Assembly: GCF_000959725.1 (NCBI RefSeq)
Contig: NZ_CP009323.1
Coordinates: 1,736,001 to 1,800,000 of the forward strand
Length of the DNA stretch: 64,000 nt
Origin: Burkholderia gladioli
GTDB taxonomy: Bacteria > Pseudomonadota > Gammaproteobacteria > Burkholderiales > Burkholderiaceae
Reading direction: 5' to 3'
This document shows positions 27,135 through 34,548 of this stretch, in pieces (position 1 is the first letter of the stretch; every line of letters begins with the position of its first letter). A model generated the notes under the pieces. The model searched no databases, was not told the origin of the DNA, and saw only the letters and a list, made by a program, of their open reading frames with translations. Position numbers and translations under genes: made by a program.

Positions 27135-27581
27135 CATTGTGCGTGGTTCCACCACGCGTTCTAGCAGGCGCAAAGGCACCGCAAAAGCGGGCCGACACGC
27201 CGTCAATGCACTAGCCGCCGGCCTACCGGCGGCGCATCCAGTGCCGATTCATCGGTACTCACGTCTTGTCCGGCCGGGCGCCACGCGCACCCGCCGCGGC
27301 CATGCTGTCGCATGCCGGATGAGGCCTATGTCGCCGTTCCTGCGTCCCGCCGATCGGGAGGGCGCGCGAACCGGTCAGCCGGTTCGATGGCGACATTTGG
27401 GGTCTGGTCAGGCTGCCGGGGACAGGTTGCGCCAGACGTGAAAGCTAATCAGGACGGTCGCGGCAGTACGACAGCCGCACCAGTGCAAGCCATCTGCTCG
27501 CAATGAGCAGGGGCGTGCGCGCATATCCGTCCGGGCCGCATTTTCCAGCAGTCGCGGCCCGCACCTATAGGCGACACGTCG
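27135..27581 (+). ncRNA. Long structured leader or candidate small RNA before rlpA
   Basis: About 450 bases lie between a strong promoter and rlpA, with no credible gene. Several perfect hairpins follow one another: GCGTGGT/ACCACGC (27141-27157), GCCGCCGG/CCGGCGGC with loop CCTA (27214-27233), GAACCGG/CCGGTTC with loop TCAG (27368-27385) and CTGCTC/GAGCAG (27494-27510). I could not match it to RNase P, tmRNA, 6S RNA or a riboswitch class from memory. It may be a regulatory 5' UTR of rlpA or a separate RNA. Confidence 0.4.
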
Positions 27582-28214
27582 ATGAAATTTCGATTGCCGA
27601 GGCAACTCGGCCCAGTAGTGATGATGGCCGCGCTCACCGGATGCGCGATGCCGCCCAATGCCGCCAACGACCAGGCGGCCAACCAGTCCAATCCGGCCAG
27701 GGACGCGCTGCGCACGTCCGCCGCGAGCGCGGCGAACGCCGCCGACGATGGCGACGGCAAGCAGTTCGACTCGGCGCTGGCGACCATGCCGACCACCGAC
27801 TCGCAGGACGCCAAGCGCGCCTCGCTGGCCGATGCGAAGCCGATCGACGCGGCCGACGTGTCCGATTTCCGCCAGAGCGGCAAGGCCTCGTGGTACGGCC
27901 GCGCCTTCCATGGCCGGCGCACCGCCAACGGCGAACGCTTCGACATGAACGAGCTGACCGCCGCGCATCGCACCCTGCCGCTGTCGTCCTACGTGAAGGT
28001 GATCAACCAGAGCAACGGCAAGTCGGTGGTGGTGAAGATCAACGACCGCGGCCCGTTCAAGCGCGGCCGCGTGCTCGATCTCTCGTACGCGGCGGCCAAG
28101 ATCATCGGCCTGGTCCATGCGGGCACCGGCAGCGTCAAGATCGTCGGGCTGTCGCCCGAGCAGGCGAAGGTCGCGCGCGACGAGATGGTCGCCTCGGCTT
28201 CGCAGACGCACTGA
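27582..28214 (+). CDS. rlpA: RlpA family septal ring lytic transglycosylase lipoprotein
   Basis: A 210-residue lipoprotein. The signal ends in the lipobox LTGC (residues 18-21), and after a linker the double-psi beta-barrel domain (about 95-190) has [35 protein letters not shown] and KINDRGPF with the catalytic Asp of RlpA. RlpA cleaves naked glycan strands at the division site. No SPOR domain is present at the C-terminus, unlike P. aeruginosa RlpA. ATG 27582 follows a very long leader. Confidence 0.92.
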   Translation: MKFRLPRQLGPVVMMAALTGCAMPPNAANDQAANQSNPARDALRTSAASAANAADDGDGKQFDSALATMPTTDSQDAKRASLADAKPIDAADVSDFRQSGKASWYGRAFHGRRTANGERFDMNELTAAHRTLPLSSYVKVINQSNGKSVVVKINDRGPFKRGRVLDLSYAAAKIIGLVHAGTGSVKIVGLSPEQAKVARDEMVASASQTH

Positions 28215-28272
28215 GCTTCATTCGCGCGGCATCCGGCTGGCCAGCCGGACCAACCGCCGTGCGGCGACACGA

Positions 28273-28307
28273 GCGGCGTGACGGGTTCACGCCGCTTGCT
28301 GCTTTCC
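28273..28307 (+). terminator. Probable terminator after rlpA
   Basis: GCGGCGTGA (28273-28281) and TCACGCCGC (28287-28295) form a perfect 9-bp stem with a 5-base loop. The tail TTGCTGCTTTCC is only moderately T-rich. Confidence 0.5.
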
Positions 28308-28346
28308 GGGCGGCGTCGCCAGCGGCCGGCCGCCGGCCCCGCCGCG

Positions 28347-29237
28347 TCAGTCTCCTTCCGCCTCTTCCTTCAGTTCGAGCGCGCGCGCATACAGCGTGTT
28401 GCGCGACGCGCCCGTCAGCGCCGCGGCCAGCTTCGCCGCCCCCTTCACCGGCACCTCCGACAGCAGCAGCCTGAGCAGCGCATCGTGCGCGGCCGGATCG
28501 TCCTCGCCTTGCGGCGCGCTCGCGCCTTCCACCACGATCGCGAACTCGCCGCGCTGGCGGTTGCTGTCGCCGGCCAGCCAGGCTGGCCCTTCGGCCAGGG
28601 TGCCGACGAACACGTCCTCATGTAATTTCGTCAGTTCGCGGCCGATCAGCAGGCGCCGCTCGCCGCCGAAGGCCTGGGCGAGCGCCTCGACGGTCTCGAC
28701 GATGCGATGCGGCGCCTCGTAGAACACCAGCGCGTAGGGATGGGCCTTGAGCGGTTCGAGCGCGGCGGCGCGCTGCTTGGGCTTGGGCGGCAGGAAGCCC
28801 GCGAAGGTGAAGGGGCCGGCCCAGTCGCCGGCGATGCTCACGGCGGTGGCGGCCGCGTTCGCGCCGGGCAGCGGCACCACCGGCAGCGCGGCGGCGCGCA
28901 CCGCGTCCACCAGCTTGGCGCCGGGGTCCGAGATGCCGGGCGTGCCCGCGTCGGAAACATAGGCGATCCGCTCGCCGGCCAGCAGCAGCTCGACGATGCG
29001 CCCCGCCGCCTCGCGCTCGTTGTGCTCGTGCACGGCCAACAGCGGCTTGGAGATGCCGTAGCGCGACAGCAGCTGGCCGGTGTTGCGCGTGTCCTCGGCG
29101 GCGATGCGGTCGGCCAGCGCGAGCACGTGCAGCGCGCGCAGCGTGATGTCGGCCGCGTTGCCGATCGGCGTCGCGACCACGTAGAGCGTGCCGGCGGGAT
29201 AGTGCTGCGATTGCGCGAGATCGGGGAGGGCAGTCAT
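28347..29237 (-). CDS. rsmI: 16S rRNA (cytidine-1402-2'-O)-methyltransferase RsmI
   Basis: A 296-residue SAM-dependent tetrapyrrole-methylase-fold enzyme that methylates C1402 of 16S rRNA in the P site. Motifs are [38 protein letters not shown] and [15 protein letters not shown] chose ATG 29237, giving the family's usual length; an upstream extension is only antisense to yraN. The start codon lies in a CATG palindrome, back-to-back with yraN, an arrangement seen with yraL and the yraN region in E. coli. Confidence 0.95.
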   Translation of the reverse strand: MTALPDLAQSQHYPAGTLYVVATPIGNAADITLRALHVLALADRIAAEDTRNTGQLLSRYGISKPLLAVHEHNEREAAGRIVELLLAGERIAYVSDAGTPGISDPGAKLVDAVRAAALPVVPLPGANAAATAVSIAGDWAGPFTFAGFLPPKPKQRAAALEPLKAHPYALVFYEAPHRIVETVEALAQAFGGERRLLIGRELTKLHEDVFVGTLAEGPAWLAGDSNRQRGEFAIVVEGASAPQGEDDPAAHDALLRLLLSEVPVKGAAKLAAALTGASRNTLYARALELKEEAEGD

Positions 29238-29283
29238 GACGGAGAGGGCGCGACGGCGCGCGGCGGGCGGAACAAGGCCCGCA

Positions 29284-29739
29284 TTGTGCCATGCGGGTGA
29301 CACGGCTTCGCGCGGCGCGGCGGGCGATGGCGAAGCGTTGCGCGAAGAGGCCGCCGCTGGCGAGGCCGACAACTTTTCCGCGCGGGGTGGGTCGAAACGC
29401 GTCGGCGAGCGCTTCGAGCAGCAGGCGCGGCGCTTCCTGGAGCGGCAGGGGCTGGCCTTCGTGGCCGCCAACCTGGTGGTGCGCGGCGGCGAGCTCGACC
29501 TGCTGATGCGCGAGCGCGACGGCAGCCTGGTGTTCGTCGAGGTGCGCGCGCGCCGGCAGACGCGCCACGGCGGCGCGCTGGCGAGCATCGGCCTGCACAA
29601 GCGGCGGCGCCTGGTGCAGGCCGCGCGCCTGGTGTGGGCGCGCTTCGGCGGCCATTGCGCGTGCCGCTTCGACGTGATCGCCTTCGAGGCCGGGCGGCTG
29701 GTCTGGCTGCGCGACGCGTTCCGCGCCGACGACATCTAG
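29284..29739 (+). CDS. yraN: YraN/UPF0102 family endonuclease-like protein
   Basis: A protein of about 151 residues with the UPF0102 core [51 protein letters not shown], an RecB/Holliday-junction-nuclease-like fold with the GELDLL-x-VFVEV pattern of the nuclease site. The function is unknown. I favour TTG 29284, which would give MCHAGD as in other Burkholderia copies as I recall them, with AAGG upstream; ATG 29236 would overlap the rsmI start. It sits before diaA as in E. coli. Confidence 0.85.
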   Translation: MCHAGDTASRGAAGDGEALREEAAAGEADNFSARGGSKRVGERFEQQARRFLERQGLAFVAANLVVRGGELDLLMRERDGSLVFVEVRARRQTRHGGALASIGLHKRRRLVQAARLVWARFGGHCACRFDVIAFEAGRLVWLRDAFRADDI

Positions 29740-29894
29740 CGCGTGCGGCGCGCGCGCTTGTTGTGTCGAGATGTAAGGGACCCGGCGGTGATGGCCGCGG
29801 AGTACGGTAAACTCGCCGCACCCACGCTACCGTGCGGCGCTCGGTGCGCGTTTCACGCCAGGCTCCGCTCCGGGTTTCAACTCGATAGGAATCG

Positions 29895-30479
29895 ATGTCA
29901 GTCGAACGTATTCAGCAACATATCCGCGACAACGCCACGCTTGCGCTCGAGGTGCTCGACGCGCTGTCGTTGCCGATCGCGGCCGCCGTCGACGCGATGT
30001 TCATGGCGCTCGCGAACGGCAACAAGATTCTCGCCTGCGGCGACGGCCCTTCGGCCGCCATGGCCGAGCGGCTCGCCAATGCGCTGGTCGGCGGTTTCGA
30101 GCGCGAGCGGCCGAGCCTGCCGGGCCTCGCGCTGGCCACCGACGCGAGCCGTGCCGGCCCGCTGGCGGGCGGCGAGGCGGCCGACCAGATCTTCGCGCAG
30201 CAACTGCGCGCGCTCGGCCAGACCGGCGACGTGCTGGTGGTGATCGATCCCGCCGGCGACACGCCGCGCGCGCTGGCCGCGGCCGCCGAGGCACGCGAGC
30301 GCGAGATCACCGTGATCGCGCTGACGGGCAAGGGCGGCGAGCTGGCCGCCGCGCTGTCCGATACCGATATCCATATCGGCGTGCCGTCCGACCGGGCGTT
30401 GCGCATCCAGGAAGTCCATCTGCTGACCATCCATTGCCTCTGCGACGGCATCGACGCGATGCTGCTGGGCGAGGACTGA
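29895..30479 (+). CDS. diaA: SIS-domain protein, DiaA/GmhA-like
   Basis: A 194-residue sugar isomerase-fold protein. Position between yraN and a BON-domain lipoprotein matches E. coli diaA, whose product stimulates DnaA assembly at the origin. The family motif CGNGGSAADAQH appears here as CGDGPSAAMAERLANAL, so the isomerase residues of GmhA are altered, which supports a non-enzymatic DiaA-type role. The C-terminal IHCLCDGIDAMLLGED is typical of both groups. Function assigned by synteny. Confidence 0.8.
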   Translation: MSVERIQQHIRDNATLALEVLDALSLPIAAAVDAMFMALANGNKILACGDGPSAAMAERLANALVGGFERERPSLPGLALATDASRAGPLAGGEAADQIFAQQLRALGQTGDVLVVIDPAGDTPRALAAAAEAREREITVIALTGKGGELAAALSDTDIHIGVPSDRALRIQEVHLLTIHCLCDGIDAMLLGED

Positions 30480-30498
30480 TTCCAAGGAGAGCTTGTCG

Positions 30499-31302
30499 AT
30501 GACACCGAGCCGCGTCGGACCGACGCTTGTGAGAACCACCCTGATGATCGCCTTGTCGGCCGGCCTGGCCGCCAGCCTGCAGGGCTGCGTGCTGGCCTTC
30601 GCCGGCGCGGCGGCCGGCGGCGGCGCGCTGATCGCCACCGATCGCCGCACGCTGGGCGCGCAGACCGAGGATCGCGAGATCCAGATCAAGGCGGCCTCGC
30701 AGATCAAGAGCGGCCTGCCGGACGAGGCGCACGTCAACGTGACGGTGTTCAACCGGCGCGTGCTGCTGACCGGCGAGGTGCCGAACGACGCCTCGAAGCA
30801 GCGTGCCGAGGAGATCGTGCGCGCCATCAACAACGTCAACGCGATCGTCAACGAATTGGCGATCCAGCCGGCCGCCACGCTGTCCGATCGCACCAACGAT
30901 TCCTATCTCGAAGGCCGCGTGAAGACCGCGCTGATCGCCGAGAAGGGTATTTCGGCGAACGACTTCAAGGTGGTCTGCGAGCGCGGCAACGTCTATCTGC
31001 TGGGCCTGGTGACGGTCGACGAGGGCAGCCGTGGCGCCGATGTCGCGAGCCGCGTGCCGGGTGTGGTGCAGGTGGTGAAGGTGTTCCAGTACATCAAGCC
31101 GGCCGACGCGCCGGGCCTGTCCAACGCCAGCGCGCCTGCGAGCGACGCCAGCGTGTCGCAGCCGGCGCCGGCCGTCGACGTCGGTCCGACGGTGGGCGCG
31201 GTGCCCGATTCGAGCGTGACCGCCACGCCGCTGCAGTCGCCGGCGCCGGTTTCGGCCTCGCCGAACGTGCATCCGGGCAATCCGAAGGCGGGGTCGCAAT
31301 GA
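30499..31302 (+). CDS. BON-domain lipoprotein, DolP (YraP)-like
   Basis: A 267-residue lipoprotein with a signal ending LQGC (lipobox) and two BON domains (about residues 55-120 and 135-205; VFNRRVLLTGEVPNDASKQRAEEIVRAI and CERGNVYLLGLVTVDEGSRGADVASRVPGVVQVVKVF). DolP binds anionic phospholipids at the division site and supports outer-membrane integrity. A 65-residue Ala/Pro/Ser/Val-rich tail is extra compared with E. coli. ATG 30499 is chosen with AAGGAGA 8 bases upstream; TTG 30493 is too close. Its stop overlaps the cytochrome gene. Confidence 0.88.
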   Translation: MTPSRVGPTLVRTTLMIALSAGLAASLQGCVLAFAGAAAGGGALIATDRRTLGAQTEDREIQIKAASQIKSGLPDEAHVNVTVFNRRVLLTGEVPNDASKQRAEEIVRAINNVNAIVNELAIQPAATLSDRTNDSYLEGRVKTALIAEKGISANDFKVVCERGNVYLLGLVTVDEGSRGADVASRVPGVVQVVKVFQYIKPADAPGLSNASAPASDASVSQPAPAVDVGPTVGAVPDSSVTATPLQSPAPVSASPNVHPGNPKAGSQ

Positions 31303-31655
31303 GCGGTGGTGTCACGATCCGCCGCGCCGCGGCCTTCGCCGCGATGGCGGTGCTGCTGGGCGCGGGCCTGGCGGCGGCGCCTGCCGCGCGCGCGGCCGAC
31401 GACGGCCTGCGCGTGGCGCGCGCCAACGCCTGCATGGGCTGCCACGCGGTCGACCGCAAGCTGGTGGGGCCCTCGTTCAAGGACGTGGCCGCGCGCTACA
31501 AGAACGATCCGGGCGCGACCGCCAAGCTCGAGAAGAAGGTCCGCGACGGCGGCTCGGGCGTGTGGGGCGTGATCCCAATGCCGGCCCATCCCGGCATGAG
31601 CGACGCCGACGTGAAGGCCGTCGTCAAATGGGTGCTGGCAGGCTCGCCGTCCTGA
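31299..31655 (+). CDS. Class I c-type cytochrome, periplasmic
   Basis: A 118-residue cytochrome of the c551/c5 type. A signal peptide (FAAMAVLLGAGLAAAPAARA) precedes the mature domain with one heme site CMGCH and a likely axial Met in VIPMPAHP. It probably carries electrons between respiratory complexes or to a peroxidase. ATG overlaps the BON gene stop (ATGA), so it is the last gene of the yraN-diaA-BON unit, which is not so in E. coli. Confidence 0.92.
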   Translation: MSGGVTIRRAAAFAAMAVLLGAGLAAAPAARAADDGLRVARANACMGCHAVDRKLVGPSFKDVAARYKNDPGATAKLEKKVRDGGSGVWGVIPMPAHPGMSDADVKAVVKWVLAGSPS

Positions 31656-31733
31656 ACCGCGGGCGGCGAGGGGTGATAAAGATCCCCCGCGAGACAGCCC
31701 GAGTCGCCCGCGAAAAACTTTTTTGGGGGCGGC

Positions 31734-31763
31734 TTGCCATCCTCGTCGCGGCTTGTGTATGAT
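31734..31763 (+). promoter_or_regulatory. Probable promoter of tRNA-Ala
   Basis: TTGCCA at 31734-31739 and TATGAT at 31758-31763, separated by 18 bp, lie 13 bases before the tRNA. The hexamers are each two or fewer bases from consensus. Confidence 0.55.
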
Positions 31764-31776
31764 CGACGGATGTTGG

Positions 31777-31852
<76 letters not shown>

Positions 31853-31864
31853 ACGAATCACCAG

Positions 31865-31890
31865 AAAGCCGGCCTTGTGCCGGCTTTCTT
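31865..31890 (+). terminator. Terminator after tRNA-Ala
   Basis: AAAGCCGGC and GCCGGCTTT form a 9-bp stem with loop CTTGT, followed by CTT, 13 bases after the tRNA. The A-rich start also suits the converging ZIP-like gene. Confidence 0.8.
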
Positions 31891-31906
31891 CATTTCCGGC
31901 GCGGTT

Positions 31907-32629
31907 TCATCCGCCCACCGCCCCCTCCAGCAAAAAGAACACCACGAAGCCGACGAAGAACGCCGCTGTCGCCAGCGGCGTGTCGGGCACCTCATGCGCC
32001 TCGGTGAGCAGTTCCTCGGTGACCAGGTACAGCAGCGCGACCGTGCCGAGCCCGAGGAGGGCCGCGTAAGGCGTGGGCGGCAGCCCCGAGAACACGGCAT
32101 TGCCGACCACCGCCGCCAGGCTCAGCAGCGCCGACATCGCCATCGGGATCGCGATCGCCAGCGTGCGCCCGATGCCGGCCGCGGCGAGTGCCGCGCTGAC
32201 CGAGAGCGCGAGGAACAGCACTTCCAGCGTCAGCGCGACGGTCAGGATCAGCCCTGTCTGGTCGCCGGCCGAGAAGGCGATGCCGAGCACCAGGCCGTCG
32301 ATCAGCAGGTCGATGGCGGTGACGATGATCAGGCTGACCGGCAGGCGCGTCGTCTCGAGCCGGGTCTCGACCACCCGCGACAGCGCACGGATCGCCAGCA
32401 TCAGGCCGAGCCCCAGCGCGAAGCCGACCACCACGGGCAGGCTGGCGTAGGTGCGGTCCTTGGGCAGCAGTTCGAGCGCGGCGGCCGAGAACACGATGCC
32501 GGCGGTGAAGTGCTGGATCAGGCTCGAGGTGGCCGGGCGGGGCGGCCGCAGCGCGGCGACCAGCGCGCCGAGGCAGGCCGCCACGATGGGCGGCAGCGTC
32601 AGCAGGGCGAGTTTGGCGGCGGGGGTCAT
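31907..32629 (-). CDS. ZIP-like metal transporter family membrane protein
   Basis: A 240-residue protein with about eight hydrophobic segments. The pattern HFTAGIVFSAAALELLPK near residues 40-57 is that of ZIP transporters, as is the overall layout. However the usual metal-binding HNxPEG of segment 4 is here AIDLLIDGLVLGIAF, and the HKxPE of segment 5 is ALTLEVLFLALS, so zinc transport is not certain. It is followed upstream by a zinc-ribbon protein gene 7 bases away, probably in one transcript. Confidence 0.75.
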   Translation of the reverse strand: MTPAAKLALLTLPPIVAACLGALVAALRPPRPATSSLIQHFTAGIVFSAAALELLPKDRTYASLPVVVGFALGLGLMLAIRALSRVVETRLETTRLPVSLIIVTAIDLLIDGLVLGIAFSAGDQTGLILTVALTLEVLFLALSVSAALAAAGIGRTLAIAIPMAMSALLSLAAVVGNAVFSGLPPTPYAALLGLGTVALLYLVTEELLTEAHEVPDTPLATAAFFVGFVVFFLLEGAVGG

Positions 32630-32636
32630 GGCGCGC

Positions 32637-32948
32637 TCAGGCGGCGGGCGCCGCGCATTGCGGGCAGAACCGCGCGCCGGCCGGCAGCGTATTCCGGCAT
32701 TGCGAGCAGGCCGCCGCCGGCAGGGCCGCCGCGCATTGGCTGCAGAACCGCGCGCCACGCGGGCTGGGCGCGCGGCATCGCGGGCAGGCCACGGAATCGG
32801 CCGCCGAAGGTAGCGAGGACGGCGCCGGCGAAGCGGCGGGCGAAGGTGGCTGCCGCTCGCCGCGATGATGCCCCGACCCCGTCGATGACGCATGACCCTG
32901 TCCGCCGCCGTGATGGCCGCCGTGCCGCTTGTTTCCCCAGAAGCTCAT
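32637..32948 (-). CDS. Zinc-ribbon domain protein
   Basis: A 103-residue protein. It starts MSFWGNKRHGGHHGGGQGH, has an Ala/Pro/Ser-rich middle, and ends with four CxxC knuckles (CPRC, CSQC, CSQC, CPQC) that make two rubredoxin-like zinc ribbons. The His/Gly-rich N-terminus may also bind metal. ATG 32948 is preceded by AAGGAG with 6 bases between. No function is known; the ZIP-like neighbour suggests a metal link, but that is inference. Confidence 0.8.
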   Translation of the reverse strand: MSFWGNKRHGGHHGGGQGHASSTGSGHHRGERQPPSPAASPAPSSLPSAADSVACPRCRAPSPRGARFCSQCAAALPAAACSQCRNTLPAGARFCPQCAAPAA

Positions 32949-33117
32949 TCCGTACTCCTTGATAAAGAGCGCGATGGCGCGAGAGGCGCACCCGCCGGGC
33001 GGGCCCGCGGCAGGGCAGCCGTTGCCGCGCCGCGGATCGCAGGAACGTAGTAAACACCCTGAAGCCACTTCAGGGTCAACCGCGCGGATCCCGACCCGCC
33101 GCGCGGCCCGGGATCGC

Positions 33118-34269
33118 CTAGTTCGGCAGTTTGACCGGCACCGGCCGCGTCAGCAGGTCGACGTAGTAGTCGAAGAAGCGCGCGTTGTCGAAGCGCTTCA
33201 CGATGCGCATCTTCTGCAGGCCCGGCGGCGGATTGCTGGCATACCCGGTCGACTTGCCGTCGTTCGCGCCGAAGCTGGTGTCCACGTCCACCCATTCGTC
33301 GACGGTCTGGGTCGCGAAGCTCGGGTCCATCAGGTAGGCGATGGTCAGGGTGTCCCAGATATTGGTGGTGTAGTTGGGATTGGTCTCGAAGCCGTTCTTG
33401 CCGTCGAAGCCATAACCGTTCAACTGCTTGAAGATTTGCGTGACGACGGTCTGCCTGGCGGGATCGCGCGTGATGCGGTCATAGACGCTCTTGTCCATGC
33501 GCACCGTGTCGGTCACGTCGAGCGGCACCACCACCTGCTTGATCGGCAGGCGCAGCACCTCGCGCGCGGCCTCGGGATCGAACCACCAGTTGAACTCGGC
33601 CTTCGGCGTGGTGTTGCCGGGCACGTCGATGGCCCCGCCCATGTAGATGATCTGCTTGATTAGCGGCACGATCTCGGGATGCTGGCGCGTGGCGAGCGCG
33701 ATATTGGTGAGCGGCCCGATCGCGAGGATCGTCACCTGGCCCGGGTTCTGTTTGACGCTGTCGACGATGAAGTCGGCAGCGCTTTTGGCCTGCAACTTGG
33801 TATGCGTGGCGAAGCCGTCGGGCGGCGCGACCAGGTCTGCATCCGATTTCGGCTCGGGCGTGTTCCAGGCGCCCAGGTAGCCGTCGCCGCCCGGGGATTG
33901 CGCGAGTTCGCGCTGGATGGTCGCGTAGTCGTGCGACAGCGCGTAGTTGGCGCCGGCATACACGCCGATCCGGTCGCCCACGCCGAGCCGCTCGACCGAC
34001 TTCAGCGCATCCGCCACGCCTTGCTTGAGCCATTGATTGCCGGACACCACCGAGATGCCGAGTACCTCGATGCGGCCTTGCGCCTGGAGTTGGGCAGCCA
34101 TCACGCCGAGCTGGCCGTCGTCGCTCATGGTGTTGTAGTCGCTGTCGATGATGACCTTGGGCGCCGCGCCTTGGGGCTGCAGCGTGTCGGCGCCGCCGCA
34201 GCCGGCCAGGGCAGCGCCCAGTCCCGCGATGCCGGCCGTCAGTGCCAGCTTGAGAATCCAGTGCTTCAT
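33118..34269 (-). CDS. Nucleoside hydrolase-like lipoprotein
   Basis: A 383-residue protein with a lipobox (LAGC near residue 23) followed by a nucleoside hydrolase fold. The metal motif DTDPGxDD appears as DSDYNTMSDD, two residues longer; other family parts are intact: ILAIGPLTNIAL, IIYMGGAIDVPGN, AEFNWWFDPEAA and VPLDVTDTV. These enzymes cut the N-glycosidic bond of nucleosides; here the active domain would lie in the periplasm. The start at 34269 follows GGAGG by 5 bases. Confidence 0.85.
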   Translation of the reverse strand: MKHWILKLALTAGIAGLGAALAGCGGADTLQPQGAAPKVIIDSDYNTMSDDGQLGVMAAQLQAQGRIEVLGISVVSGNQWLKQGVADALKSVERLGVGDRIGVYAGANYALSHDYATIQRELAQSPGGDGYLGAWNTPEPKSDADLVAPPDGFATHTKLQAKSAADFIVDSVKQNPGQVTILAIGPLTNIALATRQHPEIVPLIKQIIYMGGAIDVPGNTTPKAEFNWWFDPEAAREVLRLPIKQVVVPLDVTDTVRMDKSVYDRITRDPARQTVVTQIFKQLNGYGFDGKNGFETNPNYTTNIWDTLTIAYLMDPSFATQTVDEWVDVDTSFGANDGKSTGYASNPPPGLQKMRIVKRFDNARFFDYYVDLLTRPVPVKLPN

Positions 34270-34444
34270 GCATGCCTCCGATGTTGTGATGGGTAGCCCG
34301 CGCCGTTCGGCATGTCCCCTCGGACCGGCGCGGTGCAAGCATTCTGTATGAACAAGCGGGTCCGGATCAATCTCCGACGTGGCATCGCCGTCGCGCCAGC
34401 CTCGCCCGGCACGGGTTTCGGCTGCGGCGTTCTAACTTACAAAT

Positions 34445-34477
34445 GCAAATAGTAATGATTCGCGTTTACGATACAAT
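34445..34477 (+). promoter_or_regulatory. Fur box and -10 element before the heme receptor gene
   Basis: GCAAATAGTAATGATTCGC at 34445-34463 is a partial palindrome (GCRAAT ... ATTYGC) resembling the Fur consensus, and the probable -10 TACAAT follows at 34472-34477. Fur bound there would block the promoter when iron is plentiful. The surrounding 34270-34548 gap is A+T-rich around this point and has no gene. Confidence 0.75.
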
Positions 34478-34548
34478 CGCCCGCGGCAGTCTCCTGGAAT
34501 ATGGGTTGGGGCCGCCGATCGAGAACCACTCAAAACGGGGAGTAGCAG

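Noticed and set aside
27098..27581. RNase P RNA, tmRNA or 6S RNA
   Set aside because: The conserved cores and end pairings of these RNAs are not present; kept only as an unidentified structured leader.
31666..31690. GCGAGGGG and CCCCCGC inverted repeat after the cytochrome gene as a terminator
   Set aside because: The stem is imperfect and no T-run follows on either side, so I did not call it.
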